Source: Bifidobacterium boum (GTDB lineage Bacteria > Actinomycetota > Actinomycetes > Actinomycetales > Bifidobacteriaceae). Taken from it: DNA of 64,000 nt. This document shows positions 15,306 to 25,456 of this stretch, piece by piece; positions within the stretch are counted from its first letter, which is position 1; each line of letters opens with the position of its first letter. The notes below the pieces were generated by a model. It had not been told where the DNA came from. It was given only the letters and a program-made list of their open reading frames with translations, and made no database searches. A program made the translations under genes and the position numbers. The stretch lies in NCBI RefSeq assembly GCF_000741535.1, contig NZ_JGYQ01000007.1, forward strand, positions 372,001 to 436,000. The letters run 5' to 3'.

Positions 15306-16847
15306 TCATGAGCTCAGTCTGTCGGTCGCCGTGGCGATTTGCGCTTGCTGGCGCATCATACTCATTGCCACACCTGCCGCTCCAAGGCACATGACCAGTG
15401 ACGATCCGCCGGCGGAGACGAACGGCAGCGGCACGCCCATCACCGGCAGCAGGCCGATCACCACCATGATGTTGACCATCGCCTGGCCGAGGATCCATAC
15501 TGCGATGCACATGAGCACCATCGCAGTGTACCTGTCGGTGGCTTGTAAGGCGACGCACAGCAGGCACCATCCGAGGATCACGAACAGCAGTACGATCATC
15601 ACGGTGCCGACAAACCCGAGTTCTTCGCCGATAATCGCGAAGATGAAATCATTATGCGCTTCAGGCAAGTAGTTCCATTTTTCGCGTGAATTGCCAATAC
15701 CTACGCCGAGGAATCCGCCGGAAGCGAGCGCATATTTCGCGTGCACGCTCTGATAGCAGGTGTCGGCGAAACCTGTGGCGGTACCGCACTTGGTGTATGC
15801 GGCGGTGACTCGGGCCAGACGGTTCGGACTTTGGATGATGAGAGCTGTTGACGCGACAACAGCGAGCATCACCATACTCCAGAACCATTTGCCTGGCATG
15901 CCGCCAAGGAGCAGGGCGATCACGCCGATGATGAGCACAATCATGGTTGTGCCCATATCTTTACCCAGCATCACGAGTGCGCAGCAGATGCCGAGCATGA
16001 TGATGGGTACTGCGTAGGAGTTGTTGTTGCGTGTGTCGGCTGCCCGGCTTTTGGCGATGATCACTGCCAGCGGCATCCATATGCAGACGGCGAGTTTCAT
16101 GAATTCCGCCGGCTGCACGGTGGTGAACCCGATGTTGATCCAGCCGCGGTTGCCGTTGATTTCAACGCCGATCGGTGTGAGGGTGAGCAGCTGCACGAAC
16201 CATGAGATGATGAGAAGTATTCCGGATAACCCGCGGTATACGCGTGGCTGGATATGCGCGCCCAGGGCACACAGCAGCAGTCCCAACGCGCAGAACATCG
16301 CTTGGTTGGCGCCTTGTGACCATGGGCTCTTGTCGCTGGAAAGCATGGTGATCGAGGAGCTGGAGAACACCATGATGACGCCGACGAAGGTCAGGAACAT
16401 GACCACGCCGACGAAGCAGTGGTAGCACCATAGCGGGTTGAACAGCATGCGGGCGCCCTGATAGCCGCCGCGTTTAGCCACGTCCAACACGGGTTTGGTC
16501 CGCTCATGATACCTGCCGTCATGCTGGACGATTTGTTTGATTGACAGGCTTTCTTTGGTTTGCTCCCACAGTTTGGAGAACCATGATTGTTGGGGGTTTT
16601 CCAAGGTTGGACGTCTGCGATTGGATTGCTTGGATTGTCGGGGCTGCTGGCCGCGGTTGCGTGAAGGCGTCGAACTTCGAGCCGATGCAGATCCGTCGCG
16701 CGTGGAAGCCGTGTTCCGGTCGGCGAGGATGTCGAAATCGTCGCGGGTGCGACGATTGCCGCCCTCAGCGCGTTGGGCGGGAAATACGGTTGATTGGGCT
16801 GTACGTCCCTTGGTTGTGGAGCGTGCCCGGTGTTCAGTGCTTGCCAT
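15306..16847 (-). CDS. ftsW: Septal peptidoglycan glycosyltransferase (SEDS) FtsW
   Basis: Polymerises lipid II into septal glycan together with FtsI. The 513-residue product has ten hydrophobic segments and the SEDS signatures [26 protein letters not shown] and [12 protein letters not shown]. The first ~110 residues are a Ser/Arg/Gln-rich cytoplasmic extension not found in short FtsW proteins. The start ATG 16847 overlaps the murD 3' end by 14 bp, so the two are translationally linked. Confidence 0.94.
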   Translation of the reverse strand: MASTEHRARSTTKGRTAQSTVFPAQRAEGGNRRTRDDFDILADRNTASTRDGSASARSSTPSRNRGQQPRQSKQSNRRRPTLENPQQSWFSKLWEQTKESLSIKQIVQHDGRYHERTKPVLDVAKRGGYQGARMLFNPLWCYHCFVGVVMFLTFVGVIMVFSSSSITMLSSDKSPWSQGANQAMFCALGLLLCALGAHIQPRVYRGLSGILLIISWFVQLLTLTPIGVEINGNRGWINIGFTTVQPAEFMKLAVCIWMPLAVIIAKSRAADTRNNNSYAVPIIMLGICCALVMLGKDMGTTMIVLIIGVIALLLGGMPGKWFWSMVMLAVVASTALIIQSPNRLARVTAAYTKCGTATGFADTCYQSVHAKYALASGGFLGVGIGNSREKWNYLPEAHNDFIFAIIGEELGFVGTVMIVLLFVILGWCLLCVALQATDRYTAMVLMCIAVWILGQAMVNIMVVIGLLPVMGVPLPFVSAGGSSLVMCLGAAGVAMSMMRQQAQIATATDRLSS

Positions 16848-18318
16848 GTGCGGCTACCCAACGTTGCGCGGCCGCAGCGAACTGGTCGCCGCGGTCAGCG
16901 TAGGAGCGGAATTGGTCCATGGAGGCGCATGCCGGCGCCATCAGTACGATGTTGCCGGGTTCGGCGTACGCTCCGGCGGCTTCGACAGCATGGTCCATCA
17001 CATGGTCGCGGTCTGCCGGATCGATGAGTGTCACCGGAATGTCGGGCGCACTGGCGTGGAACGCGTCGATCATGGGCTGCTGGTCCACGCCGATGATGAC
17101 TGCGGCTTTGATGGTGTTCTTCTGGTCGGCGATCAGATGCTCGAAGGTTGCGCCTTTGGCCAGGCCGCCGGCGATCCACACCACGGATTTCGGCGCGAAA
17201 CTTGACAGTGAAGCATGGGCGGCGTGCGCGTTGGTGGCTTTGGAATCATCTACGAATCGGATGGTACCGCCATCCACGCTGGCGGAAGCGACGGTCTGGA
17301 TGCGGTGGCCGCCAGGGGCGAAATCGCATAGCGCGCGGACCGCCTGCTCACGGTCGACGCCGAAGCCCAGCACCAGGGCGAGCGCGGTCATCGCGTCGGC
17401 GAGCAGATGGGGATATACGGTGCCGTCCGGCTCGCACAGGTGCTTCAAGTCGTTGATGTTCACCACTCGGCGTGCCGTTCCGACCGGTGCGCCGGCGACA
17501 CCGCTGCGGTCCACGATCCAGCCATCCGCCACGCCGATCTGGCCGCTGTGGGGTTCGTGTAGCGTGAATCCGACGGTGAGGCATCCTGCGGCGGGTTTGG
17601 CGCTCTTAGCGAGCGCACTGACCCGCTGGTCATCAGCATTGTAGACGAGCGCCTTGCGTACCCTGTGGAACACTTTGCTTTTGTCGGCGGCGTAGTTGTC
17701 GATACCGCCGTGCCAGTCAAGATGGTCGTCGGCGATATTCGTGATGGTGGCGCATTCCAAGGCAAGGGAATCGGTGAAATGCAGTTGGAAGGAGCTCAGT
17801 TCGACGCACAGCACGTCATTTGCCGGATCGACGGCGGCGTGCGACACGGCTTTGCCAATGTTGCCTACGGCGGGCGCTTGCAGGCCGCACGCGCTCAGCA
17901 TCGCCGAGGTCATTTCTGTGGTCGAGGTTTTGCCATTCGTGCCGGTGATACCGATCCATGGGGCGGGCTTGCCGGTGCGCGTAGTGTTGACACGCAGCCG
18001 CCACGCGAGCTCGACCTCGCTGTACACGGGGATATTGCGGCGTTGGGCTTCGAGGATGAACGGGGTGCGGGGGTTGAACACCGGGGAGGTCATCACCAGG
18101 TCGATCTGATTCCAATCCACGTCGTCGAAGGAGTGCAGATCGGCTTGCGGCTTGTGCTCGTCAACGCTGATCACACGCTTGGCACGGTGGTCCAGTACTT
18201 CGACGATGCTGCGGCCGGAGACACCGAGCCCTGCGACCAGTACGGTCATGCCCCCGAGCCGCTCATTGAAATCGCGTTCTCGCTCGTTTTCGGTCGCATT
18301 GTTCTCGTCGTTCATCAT
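16834..18318 (-). CDS. murD: UDP-N-acetylmuramoylalanine--D-glutamate ligase
   Basis: Adds D-Glu to UDP-MurNAc-L-Ala. The 494-residue product shows [19 protein letters not shown] (N-terminal Rossmann-like domain), the ATP loop [14 protein letters not shown] near residues 121-134, DDHLDWHGG, and [13 protein letters not shown] in the C-terminal domain. Start ATG 18318 (MMNDENN) is chosen; the frame stays open back to 18426, but that would run into mraY and has no family similarity. AGAAAGAG lies upstream. It ends inside the ftsW start. Confidence 0.94.
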   Translation of the reverse strand: MMNDENNATENERERDFNERLGGMTVLVAGLGVSGRSIVEVLDHRAKRVISVDEHKPQADLHSFDDVDWNQIDLVMTSPVFNPRTPFILEAQRRNIPVYSEVELAWRLRVNTTRTGKPAPWIGITGTNGKTSTTEMTSAMLSACGLQAPAVGNIGKAVSHAAVDPANDVLCVELSSFQLHFTDSLALECATITNIADDHLDWHGGIDNYAADKSKVFHRVRKALVYNADDQRVSALAKSAKPAAGCLTVGFTLHEPHSGQIGVADGWIVDRSGVAGAPVGTARRVVNINDLKHLCEPDGTVYPHLLADAMTALALVLGFGVDREQAVRALCDFAPGGHRIQTVASASVDGGTIRFVDDSKATNAHAAHASLSSFAPKSVVWIAGGLAKGATFEHLIADQKNTIKAAVIIGVDQQPMIDAFHASAPDIPVTLIDPADRDHVMDHAVEAAGAYAEPGNIVLMAPACASMDQFRSYADRGDQFAAAAQRWVAAHGKH

Positions 18319-18395
18319 GTCATCTCTTTCTCCGCGCACCTGCGCGGCATTCGCTCCTGGTTGTTCCGGTTTCATGTGTGCCGGTTCCGCCGGTA

Positions 18396-19499
18396 TTAGA
18401 GCAGCAATCCTGAACGCGTCACCCAATCACCGTAGAACAGCATGATCGCGGTCATGGTGAACAGCAGTTCAATCATCCAGAATCGTACGACGACTTTGCC
18501 TTCACTCCATCCGAGCAGTTCGAAATGATGGTGGATCGGCGCCATCTTGAACACGCGCTTATGGGTGAGTTTGAAGCAGCTGACCTGGATGATGTCGGAC
18601 ATGACTTCGATGACGAACAGGCCGCCCAGGATGATCGCCAGGAACTCGGTGTGCGTGGCGATCGACAAGGCTGAGAACAGGCCGCCCAAAGCGAGGGACC
18701 CGGTATCACCCATGAAGATGGTCGCCGGATTGGAGTTGTACCACAGGAAACCGAAGCAGGCGACAGCAGCGCATACGGCGATGATGGACAAGTCAAGCGG
18801 GTCGGATACCGCGTACGCGTACCCTTCATGCCCGGCGCCTTTGAGGTGGTACCACTCCCAGTAGGCGATGATCGCATACCCGGCGAACGCGATCATTGAG
18901 GAGCCGGACGCCAAACCGTCCAGGCCGTCGGTCAGGTTCACGGCGTTCGTCCACGCGGTCATCAGGAAGTTCACCCAGATGATGAACAGGATCATCGCCC
19001 CGACTTTGCCGGCGGATTCGAAGTTCCAAAACGGTTTCTCGATGAAACTCATGCCCGCTTGGGCGCTGGGGAAACCGGATTTGGTGGGGATGATCAGCGC
19101 GAGCACCGCGTAGCAAGTCGCGAAAATGAACTGGCCGATGAACTTGGCTCGCACCGAAAGCCCCAGATTCTGCTTCTTGCGGACTTTCGCGAAATCGTCA
19201 ATGAAACCGAGCAACCCCATGGACACCATGGCGAACAGTACCAGTACCGCCGACCATGAGGGAGTCGCGCCGCCCGTGCAGAACCGGTAGAGCGCTGAAG
19301 CCCCCCAGCCAAGCACGATGGCCAGCACAATGATCAAGCCACCCATGGTCGGAGTGCCACGTTTGATTTGATGGGATTTCGGGCCGTCCTGACGAATGTA
19401 CTGGCCGTAATGCAGTTTGTGTACCACGTCGATCAGCACCGGCGTGCCGAAGAACACGACCAGCAGCGAAACCAGAATGCCGATAATAAGCGAAATCAC
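18396..19499 (-). CDS. mraY: Phospho-N-acetylmuramoyl-pentapeptide transferase
   Basis: Transfers phospho-MurNAc-pentapeptide to undecaprenyl phosphate, making lipid I in the membrane. The 367-residue polytopic protein contains [18 protein letters not shown] (catalytic Asp region), [13 protein letters not shown] and the [15 protein letters not shown] histidine cluster, all diagnostic. About ten membrane segments. Its length is normal. It lies between murF and murD as in most dcw clusters. Confidence 0.96.
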   Translation of the reverse strand: MISLIIGILVSLLVVFFGTPVLIDVVHKLHYGQYIRQDGPKSHQIKRGTPTMGGLIIVLAIVLGWGASALYRFCTGGATPSWSAVLVLFAMVSMGLLGFIDDFAKVRKKQNLGLSVRAKFIGQFIFATCYAVLALIIPTKSGFPSAQAGMSFIEKPFWNFESAGKVGAMILFIIWVNFLMTAWTNAVNLTDGLDGLASGSSMIAFAGYAIIAYWEWYHLKGAGHEGYAYAVSDPLDLSIIAVCAAVACFGFLWYNSNPATIFMGDTGSLALGGLFSALSIATHTEFLAIILGGLFVIEVMSDIIQVSCFKLTHKRVFKMAPIHHHFELLGWSEGKVVVRFWMIELLFTMTAIMLFYGDWVTRSGLLL

Positions 19500-19536
19500 T
19501 GTCTACTCCACTTCATTCTTGTGCGCGTGCAGCACC

Positions 19537-21042
19537 TTATTTGGACCAACGTTCAGCAAGCGCGCTCAGCCCGGACATGTGCGAGCCTTTGAGCAGCACC
19601 ACCGTGTCAGCATGGTCGGCCGCCGCAGACGCCACCAGCTTGTCGGCTTGCGCGGCATCATGCACCCAGTGTATCGAGACGCTGTCACGTCCCGATGTCG
19701 TCGCACGCTCCTGTGCGCCGTGATACACCGCTTCGGCAAGCGAGTCGAAATGCGTGTCCGTGGGGTTGCCTACCGCGATGATTTCGTCGATGCCCCGGTC
19801 AACCGTGTAGGCTCCGATCTGACGATGCTGTTCGCGTTCGCTTTCGCCGAGCTCAAGCATCGCGCCGAGCACAGCGACCCGGTACGGCTGCGTGCTGTCC
19901 TGCGCATGCCATGCGGCGAGACCGTCGAGACCGGCTTTCATGGAATCAGGGTTCGCGTTGAAACTGTCATCGATCAGCGTGAACTGTGCGCCGTCTCGTT
20001 CGACTTGGGAAACAGCCATGCGGTGGGCGCTGATACGGTTCACACGGCTCAACGCGCGGGCGGTCTGGTCAAGCGTCATACCGCATGCGCGGGCGACTGT
20101 AGCGGCGGCGAGCGCGTTGACCACGTTGTGTCGTCCGCTGATGCCAAGGGTGACGCGTGCGGCGGAACCGTCAGCGTCCACGAGGGTGAAGGACGGATGG
20201 TCGAGGTCGTCAAGGCTGATGGCTTGAGCCGTGGTTTTCGCTTCCGCGCCGGCGGGCCGGGTGTCGTCGAGACCGAACCATAGGACGCGTGCGGGGGCGA
20301 TATCCGACATGGCTGCCACGTACGGGTCGCCGGCGTTGAGTACGGCGGTTCCTCCCGGGACCAGGCCGCGGATGATTTCGCTTTTCGCTTGGGCGATGCG
20401 TTCACGGGAACCGAACTCACCCAAGTGTGCTACGCCGACTTTCAGCACTACGGCGATATCAGGCGGGGCGATGTGGGTCAGGTGGGCGATTTCGCCGATG
20501 TGATTCGCGCCCATTTCAGCGATGAGGAAGCGCGTACGCTTGCCGACTTGCAGTGCGGTGAGCGGCAGGCCGATCTCATTGTTGAATGAGCCGACCGGGG
20601 CCACGGTGGGGCCGAGTTCGCTCAGCAGGGCGTGCAGCAGGTCTTTGGTTGTGGTTTTTCCGACTGATCCGGTGATGCCGATGATGGTGAAATCCCCGGC
20701 TGCTGCCCTGCGAGCGGCGAGATTGTATTGGGCGAGGCGTCCCAAAGCTTCGACTGAATCCTTGACGATGATTTGGGCGATGGGCGCTTCGACCGGGTGT
20801 TGCACGATCGCCGCCGCGGCGCCCTGACCGGCGACTTGGGCGACGAAATCATGGCCGTCGACGCGTTCGCCGGGAATCGCGACGAATATCGAATTGTCAT
20901 GTGCTTGACGTGAATCGCTGACCACACTCGGTTCGAATGTTTCGTGTGGGCTTCGGGCGTGGGCCGGAATGTGCAATTCACCGCCCACTGCCTCGGCGAC
21001 CTGGTCGAGTGTCACCGGCATCATGGCCGCTTCTGGTGTCAT
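19537..21042 (-). CDS. murF: UDP-MurNAc-tripeptide--D-Ala-D-Ala ligase
   Basis: Adds D-Ala-D-Ala to complete the pentapeptide. The 501-residue product shows SDSRQAHDNSIFVAIPG (N-terminal domain), the ATP loop GITGSVGKTTTKDL near residues 121-134, AEMGANHIGEIAHL, NAGDPYVAAM and DDSFNANPDSMKAGL in the C-terminal domain. ATG 21042 has AGGAGG 7 nt upstream. The protein is complete and intact, in contrast to the MurE-like neighbour directly upstream in the operon. Confidence 0.95.
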   Translation of the reverse strand: MTPEAAMMPVTLDQVAEAVGGELHIPAHARSPHETFEPSVVSDSRQAHDNSIFVAIPGERVDGHDFVAQVAGQGAAAAIVQHPVEAPIAQIIVKDSVEALGRLAQYNLAARRAAAGDFTIIGITGSVGKTTTKDLLHALLSELGPTVAPVGSFNNEIGLPLTALQVGKRTRFLIAEMGANHIGEIAHLTHIAPPDIAVVLKVGVAHLGEFGSRERIAQAKSEIIRGLVPGGTAVLNAGDPYVAAMSDIAPARVLWFGLDDTRPAGAEAKTTAQAISLDDLDHPSFTLVDADGSAARVTLGISGRHNVVNALAAATVARACGMTLDQTARALSRVNRISAHRMAVSQVERDGAQFTLIDDSFNANPDSMKAGLDGLAAWHAQDSTQPYRVAVLGAMLELGESEREQHRQIGAYTVDRGIDEIIAVGNPTDTHFDSLAEAVYHGAQERATTSGRDSVSIHWVHDAAQADKLVASAAADHADTVVLLKGSHMSGLSALAERWSK

Positions 21043-21143
21043 GTCTTGTTCCTCCTGATTGTTTGCCCCGTGGTGTCCCGTCGGCGGTTACCGTTGTCGT
21101 GGGGACGATTATACGGATGTGTCTGGCTTGCGGTGTCGTGAGT

Positions 21144-22037
21144 TTACTGCATCTCGTGGGATACTCTCAACGCGCTGCGGATATTGGATTTCCTCACGCC
21201 TGCCGCCATGACCATCGAGATGGCCAGGCTCAGCCTGGACGCCTCCCCCGTGCCGGCTCCCCTGTCAACCGCTTCGGCGGCGATGCTGTCGGTTTCCGCG
21301 TCACGTTGGCGGATGATATGGTCGCCGTCTTTCAGAGTGAACCCGTAGCGTTCAATCCAGTCGCGGAGTGTATCGGCTTGCGTCTGGGCGGTGAGCACGC
21401 CGGTGGAGCCGACGACATCCACGTTGGTGCTTTCCAGCGCGTGGTCGTCAAGCGTACCAGGTTCGAGTGCGATGATGATGGCTGCGGCGCCGTCTTCGGC
21501 GCAGACCGCCATGATGTGTTGGATGTCGTAGATGTTCAGCGGATAGGACAGGTTCAACTGTCGTTCCAGCGATGACGATCCGGCGGCGTTGATTTGTCCG
21601 ATCGGGTTGCCGAGCATGTGCAGGAACGCCGCCAAACGGATGGTGCTGGCACGCACCTCGTCATCGTCGCGGCCGCCGACGGCGAACACGGCGAGCGGTT
21701 TTGACGGGTCGCCGGCAAGCGTGCTGGCGAGTTCCCCGATCTGCTGGGGGGTGGGGTCGGCCACGATGACGGGGTATCCCGCTTGTTCGGCAAGATCTCG
21801 AGACGCATGCGGGATGAGTGCGGCGTATGCGCCGTGCACATGGGCGATATGCAGGGTTTCAGCGTCAACATCCTGCAACGGGGTGAACAGGGATCCGGGT
21901 TTGATGGACTCGATGTCATCACTGAGCGACGTGATGGTCACACCGTCTGCGAATGCCGGGACAAGCTCGAAACCGAACCGTGTGCAGATGTCGCCCAGCG
22001 TCATCCGCAGGCCTACAGCCTCAGTCACCACACTCAT
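21144..22037 (-). CDS. MurE-like protein lacking the Mur-ligase ATP site
   Basis: Sits exactly where murE belongs (between ftsI and murF), but has only 297 residues against about 490-520 for MurE. Residues 1-110 follow the MurE N-terminal domain (TSLSDDIESIKPGSLFTPLQ ... AAYAALIP-type pattern). Where the P-loop GTNGKT should be, near residue 117, the sequence is FAVGGRDDDEVRAS, with neither the Lys nor the Thr/Ser run. The following INAAGSSSLERQLNLSYPL aligns loosely with the MurE region after the loop. The C-terminal ligase domain is missing. So it is unlikely to bind ATP or ligate. No frameshift is visible, and ATG 22037 has AAAGGGG upstream, so it is probably an expressed, repurposed paralogue. 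A real murE must be elsewhere. Confidence 0.7.
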   Translation of the reverse strand: MSVVTEAVGLRMTLGDICTRFGFELVPAFADGVTITSLSDDIESIKPGSLFTPLQDVDAETLHIAHVHGAYAALIPHASRDLAEQAGYPVIVADPTPQQIGELASTLAGDPSKPLAVFAVGGRDDDEVRASTIRLAAFLHMLGNPIGQINAAGSSSLERQLNLSYPLNIYDIQHIMAVCAEDGAAAIIIALEPGTLDDHALESTNVDVVGSTGVLTAQTQADTLRDWIERYGFTLKDGDHIIRQRDAETDSIAAEAVDRGAGTGEASRLSLAISMVMAAGVRKSNIRSALRVSHEMQ

Positions 22038-22107
22038 CGGGTACCCCTTTCTGTCATCGTTCGTCGCGTACCGGCTTGACTGCCGTTCATGGCGCATGCG
22101 TTCTGCA

Positions 22108-23904
22108 TTACCACGTCACCGGGATAGCATCGGTGCGTGGCGCGGAAGCCGGCACCTGATACTTCTGCATAAGGAATTCACCGATGGTTTTGAAGACCGG
22201 GCCGGCGGTCATACCACCGAACGTTCCTTCAGGGTCCTTGAGAATAACGGTGACTACGAATCGTGGATTATCGGCGGGGAGCACACCCACCCAGTCGGCG
22301 ACGATCGATGTCAACGCGCCGTTTGCGCCCGGCACCTGCGCGGTACCGGTTTTCGCGGCGATCCGGTACCCGGGGATGCCTGTCTCGTTCTTGTAGTACT
22401 CGCCGACGGACTCCATCGCGTTGAGCATTTGGGCGGCGACTGATTCGTCGACGACGCGGGTTGCTTCCCCATGCTTGGCTGTCGTCGTATGTCCTTCGGC
22501 ATCGGTGACGGATTTGATGATGTACTGCTGGTTTTTCACGCCTTTATTCGCGATCACAGCGATGGCGTTCGTGATTTGCAAGGCGTTGGTCGAGTAGCCT
22601 TGGCCGAACAGCACGGTGTTGCGGGTACGGCCGTCCCAACTGCTGGGAGGGGTCAGCCAGCCGCTTGATTCCGCAGGCAGGTTCATGCCGCTGGCCTGGC
22701 CGATGCCGAATTTTTTGATGAACTCGTAGCGTTCCTCATTGGTGTACTTGTCCGCCGCCATGATCATGCCGACGTTCGACGACTGCTGCAGGATGCCTGC
22801 GAGCGTCCAATTGCTGGTACCATGCTCATGCGAGTCCTTGTAATCCTGCCCGTCCACGGTGATGGTGCTCGGAACGCTGAACTGGTCGGTCATCTTATGC
22901 AAGCCGAGTTGCAGCATGCCCGCCATGGAGAACACTTTGCCGACCGAGCCGGGCTCGAAGGTCTCGGCGACAGCCCGTGATGCGCGTTGCATGGCTTCGG
23001 TGCTGCCCGCTTCAATCTGGTCGGAATCCTCGAGCGCGAGAATCGCCCCGGTTTGCACGTCCTGGACGACGGCGATACCCCAATCCGCATGGAATTGGTT
23101 GACGCCATCAGTCAGCGCTTTCTTGACGTACCAGTCCAGGTCCGCATCAATGGTGAGTTTGACATCCGAACCGTCGACTTCATCTTTCTTGTCGATTTGC
23201 GTGCCCGGTATCATCTGTCCGCCACCGCCCACCTGGTAGGTCACGCTGCCGTCGGTGCCGGTCAGGACCTTGTTTTCCATCTGCTCGATACCACCGACAC
23301 CAGTGTTTTGCCCGTTGACGCCGCCGAGCAGCGATCCCATAAGCGTGCCGTTCGAATATTCACGGACGCTGGACAACCGTGCGTAGACACACCAACCGAG
23401 GTTGAGCTTGTCGAGCTTGCGTTTGACTTCCGGGGACACGTTCTTTTTCAAGACCACATACCGGGAGGTTGTGCTCAGCTGCGCGCCCAGGGTTTTCGCG
23501 TCAATGCCCAGAAGACCGGATATCAGACGTGCCACTGCGGCTGCCCCGGTGGTGCCGACCGGTTTGCCGTTGATGGAGTGGCAGTTCTTGGTTTTTTTCG
23601 CCGTGCAGTTCACTGGCTTGAACTGTTGGGCAAGGATCGCGTCACCGATGATATTGTACCGTTCCACACTTTGTGCCAGAACGGTTCCGTTCGTGTCTTC
23701 GATCTTGCCGCGATTCGCTTTGATGGTCATGCTGGCCGTGCGCGTGTCCGCCGCCGCCTGCGCATAGGTTTTCGCGTTGACCAGTTGCACATCCACGAGT
23801 CGGACGATGCACGTGGATGCGACCATGGCGAACACAAGCATCACCAAGACACTGCGAGCGCCGAACTCTCCGATCGCGTTGACCAGCCGTTTCCACAGGC
23901 GCAT
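22108..23904 (-). CDS. ftsI: Septal penicillin-binding protein (class B transpeptidase)
   Basis: Cross-links septal peptidoglycan with FtsW. The 598-residue protein has an N-terminal membrane anchor (SVLVMLVFAMVASTCIVRL), a PBP dimerisation domain, and a transpeptidase domain with the catalytic SVGK in FEPGSVGKVFS near residue 320, SSN (QQSSNVGM) near 375 and KTGT (AAKTGTAQ) near 520. All active-site motifs are intact. A Lys/Cys-bearing loop (VNCTAKKTKNCHSINGK) near residues 98-114 is an insertion, and its two Cys could form a disulfide outside the cell. Starts 1 nt after the ftsL stop. Confidence 0.94.
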   Translation of the reverse strand: MRLWKRLVNAIGEFGARSVLVMLVFAMVASTCIVRLVDVQLVNAKTYAQAAADTRTASMTIKANRGKIEDTNGTVLAQSVERYNIIGDAILAQQFKPVNCTAKKTKNCHSINGKPVGTTGAAAVARLISGLLGIDAKTLGAQLSTTSRYVVLKKNVSPEVKRKLDKLNLGWCVYARLSSVREYSNGTLMGSLLGGVNGQNTGVGGIEQMENKVLTGTDGSVTYQVGGGGQMIPGTQIDKKDEVDGSDVKLTIDADLDWYVKKALTDGVNQFHADWGIAVVQDVQTGAILALEDSDQIEAGSTEAMQRASRAVAETFEPGSVGKVFSMAGMLQLGLHKMTDQFSVPSTITVDGQDYKDSHEHGTSNWTLAGILQQSSNVGMIMAADKYTNEERYEFIKKFGIGQASGMNLPAESSGWLTPPSSWDGRTRNTVLFGQGYSTNALQITNAIAVIANKGVKNQQYIIKSVTDAEGHTTTAKHGEATRVVDESVAAQMLNAMESVGEYYKNETGIPGYRIAAKTGTAQVPGANGALTSIVADWVGVLPADNPRFVVTVILKDPEGTFGGMTAGPVFKTIGEFLMQKYQVPASAPRTDAIPVTW

Positions 23905-23905
23905 G

Positions 23906-24367
23906 TCACTTGCCCCCGTCGCTGGGCTGATAGCCGTTGAGATCGATGGTCACGGAATCCTGTTGGGCGACCATCCCCATGTCTTGCGCTTTCTGCGGCA
24001 GTGACGCTTGGAGGGAGTCGAGTTTGGTCTGATCGGACTGGATGTCCTGTTGCAACTGTTCGATATGGTTCTCAGTCTGGTTCGATTCGAACGAATTCGA
24101 TGCCATTTGGGTGCGTAACCCGAGGGCGATCACCAGCGTCGCCACAAGAAACACCGAGGAGACGACGATTTGCAAGAATGGTGCGGTGCGTGACCTGGTC
24201 CATTCGAGGAACTGTTGGAGCCGGTCGCGTGAGGCACTTGCTTCAGCGCGCTCGTTCTTGACTACATGCAATGCCGGACGGGTGCTGCCTTCACGGGTGT
24301 CCTCGGCGCGTTCCGTGCGCTTGGCCGGAGTCGCGTTCGAATGTATTCTGCGTGCGGGAGCCGCCAT
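23906..24367 (-). CDS. ftsL: FtsL-type cell division protein
   Basis: A 153-residue bitopic protein: basic cytoplasmic tail (1-75), one membrane helix (FLQIVVSSVFLVATLVIALG near 82-103), then a short periplasmic-side coiled coil (SNQTENHIEQLQQDIQSDQT) and tail. Size, topology and position between rsmH and ftsI fit FtsL, although FtsL sequences are too divergent to prove identity from motifs. Its ATG shares one base with the rsmH stop (TAATG), so translation is coupled. FtsL would form a complex with FtsQ and an FtsB-type protein. Confidence 0.8.
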   Translation of the reverse strand: MAAPARRIHSNATPAKRTERAEDTREGSTRPALHVVKNERAEASASRDRLQQFLEWTRSRTAPFLQIVVSSVFLVATLVIALGLRTQMASNSFESNQTENHIEQLQQDIQSDQTKLDSLQASLPQKAQDMGMVAQQDSVTIDLNGYQPSDGGK

Positions 24368-25449
24368 TATCCTCTCCTCGTTCCATGCGTGCCATGGTCG
24401 TGATGTTGCCCGTGCTGTTGGTGGCCGGATCTGCGGTTACGGCCAACGCCTTCGCATCTCATGCGGTCGAAACGTTCCACCCACCGGTCGGGGATCGGCC
24501 GTGTGAGTTCCACGGCACGCAACCGGACGGATGCGGATCGTGGATTGTCGGCGATCTGCTGCTCGTCGGCTTTCACCGCACCCCTGGTGAGGGCGGTGAA
24601 GAACGGTTTGGCGTCGTCGGGAATGACCGGCAGTCCTGCGGGCGCGTCCGATTCCAGGCCGTAGCGCATGAAGCTTTTCACGGTTTTGTCTTCCAGCGAA
24701 TGGTAGGACTCGACGACCAGCCTGCCGCCTACGGCAAGATGGTTCGCGGCTTGCGGCAGCGTGTGGGCGAGCTTGTCCAGTTCGCCGTTGACTTCGATGC
24801 GCAGGGCTTGGAATACGCGTTTCGCCGGGTTGCCCGCAGGACGGTGTGCTTTGGGAACCACACGGTCGACGAGCCGGTTCAATTGTCCTGACGTCTCAAA
24901 CGGCGTGGCGGTCCGTTCGTCGACGATGGCGTGGGCGATTTGGCGTGCGAAACGCTCTTCGCCGTAGGTTTTGAAAATGTACGCAAGATCGTGTTCGCTG
25001 TATTGGGCGAGCACCTGTTGCGCGGTCAGATTCTGTGTGACGTCCATCCTCATGTCGAGCGGCGAGTCATGGGAGTAGGAGAAGCCGCGGTCGGTTTCGT
25101 CGATTTGCAGGCTGGACAATCCCAGATCCATGAACACCGCGTGGACGCGATGGATACCCAGGTCATGGAGTACACGATCGAACTCGTCAAAGGCGGCGTG
25201 CACCGGGGTGAAGCGGTCCCCGAGGCCTTCCTGGCGCATCCGCTGGGTCGCCATGCCCAGCGCTTCACGGTCTCGGTCGATACCGATCAGCCGCGCTCGT
25301 GGGGCGGCTTTGAGGAACGCGCACGCATGACCGGCCAAACCGAGCGTGCAGTCGACGACAATGCTTCCGGGCTGTTGGAGGGCGGGGGCGACGAGATCGA
25401 CGCACTCGTCAAGCAGTACCGGCTGGTGGATGGTTGAAAAATCCGTCAT
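24367..25449 (-). CDS. rsmH: 16S rRNA (cytosine1402-N4)-methyltransferase
   Basis: Methylates C1402 of 16S rRNA with S-adenosylmethionine. The 360-residue product begins HQPVLLDECVDLVAP, has the SAM loop DCTLGLAGHACAFLKAAP (usually DCTLGxGGHS), FMDLGLSSLQIDETDRGFSY and YHSLEDKTVKSFM, all diagnostic. I chose ATG 25449 (MTDFSTIHQP); the frame is open further upstream, but that reads through mraZ. It begins 7 nt after the mraZ stop. Confidence 0.94.
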   Translation of the reverse strand: MTDFSTIHQPVLLDECVDLVAPALQQPGSIVVDCTLGLAGHACAFLKAAPRARLIGIDRDREALGMATQRMRQEGLGDRFTPVHAAFDEFDRVLHDLGIHRVHAVFMDLGLSSLQIDETDRGFSYSHDSPLDMRMDVTQNLTAQQVLAQYSEHDLAYIFKTYGEERFARQIAHAIVDERTATPFETSGQLNRLVDRVVPKAHRPAGNPAKRVFQALRIEVNGELDKLAHTLPQAANHLAVGGRLVVESYHSLEDKTVKSFMRYGLESDAPAGLPVIPDDAKPFFTALTRGAVKADEQQIADNPRSASVRLRAVELTRPIPDRWVERFDRMRCEGVGRNRRSGHQQHGQHHDHGTHGTRRG

Positions 25450-25456
25450 AGCACAC

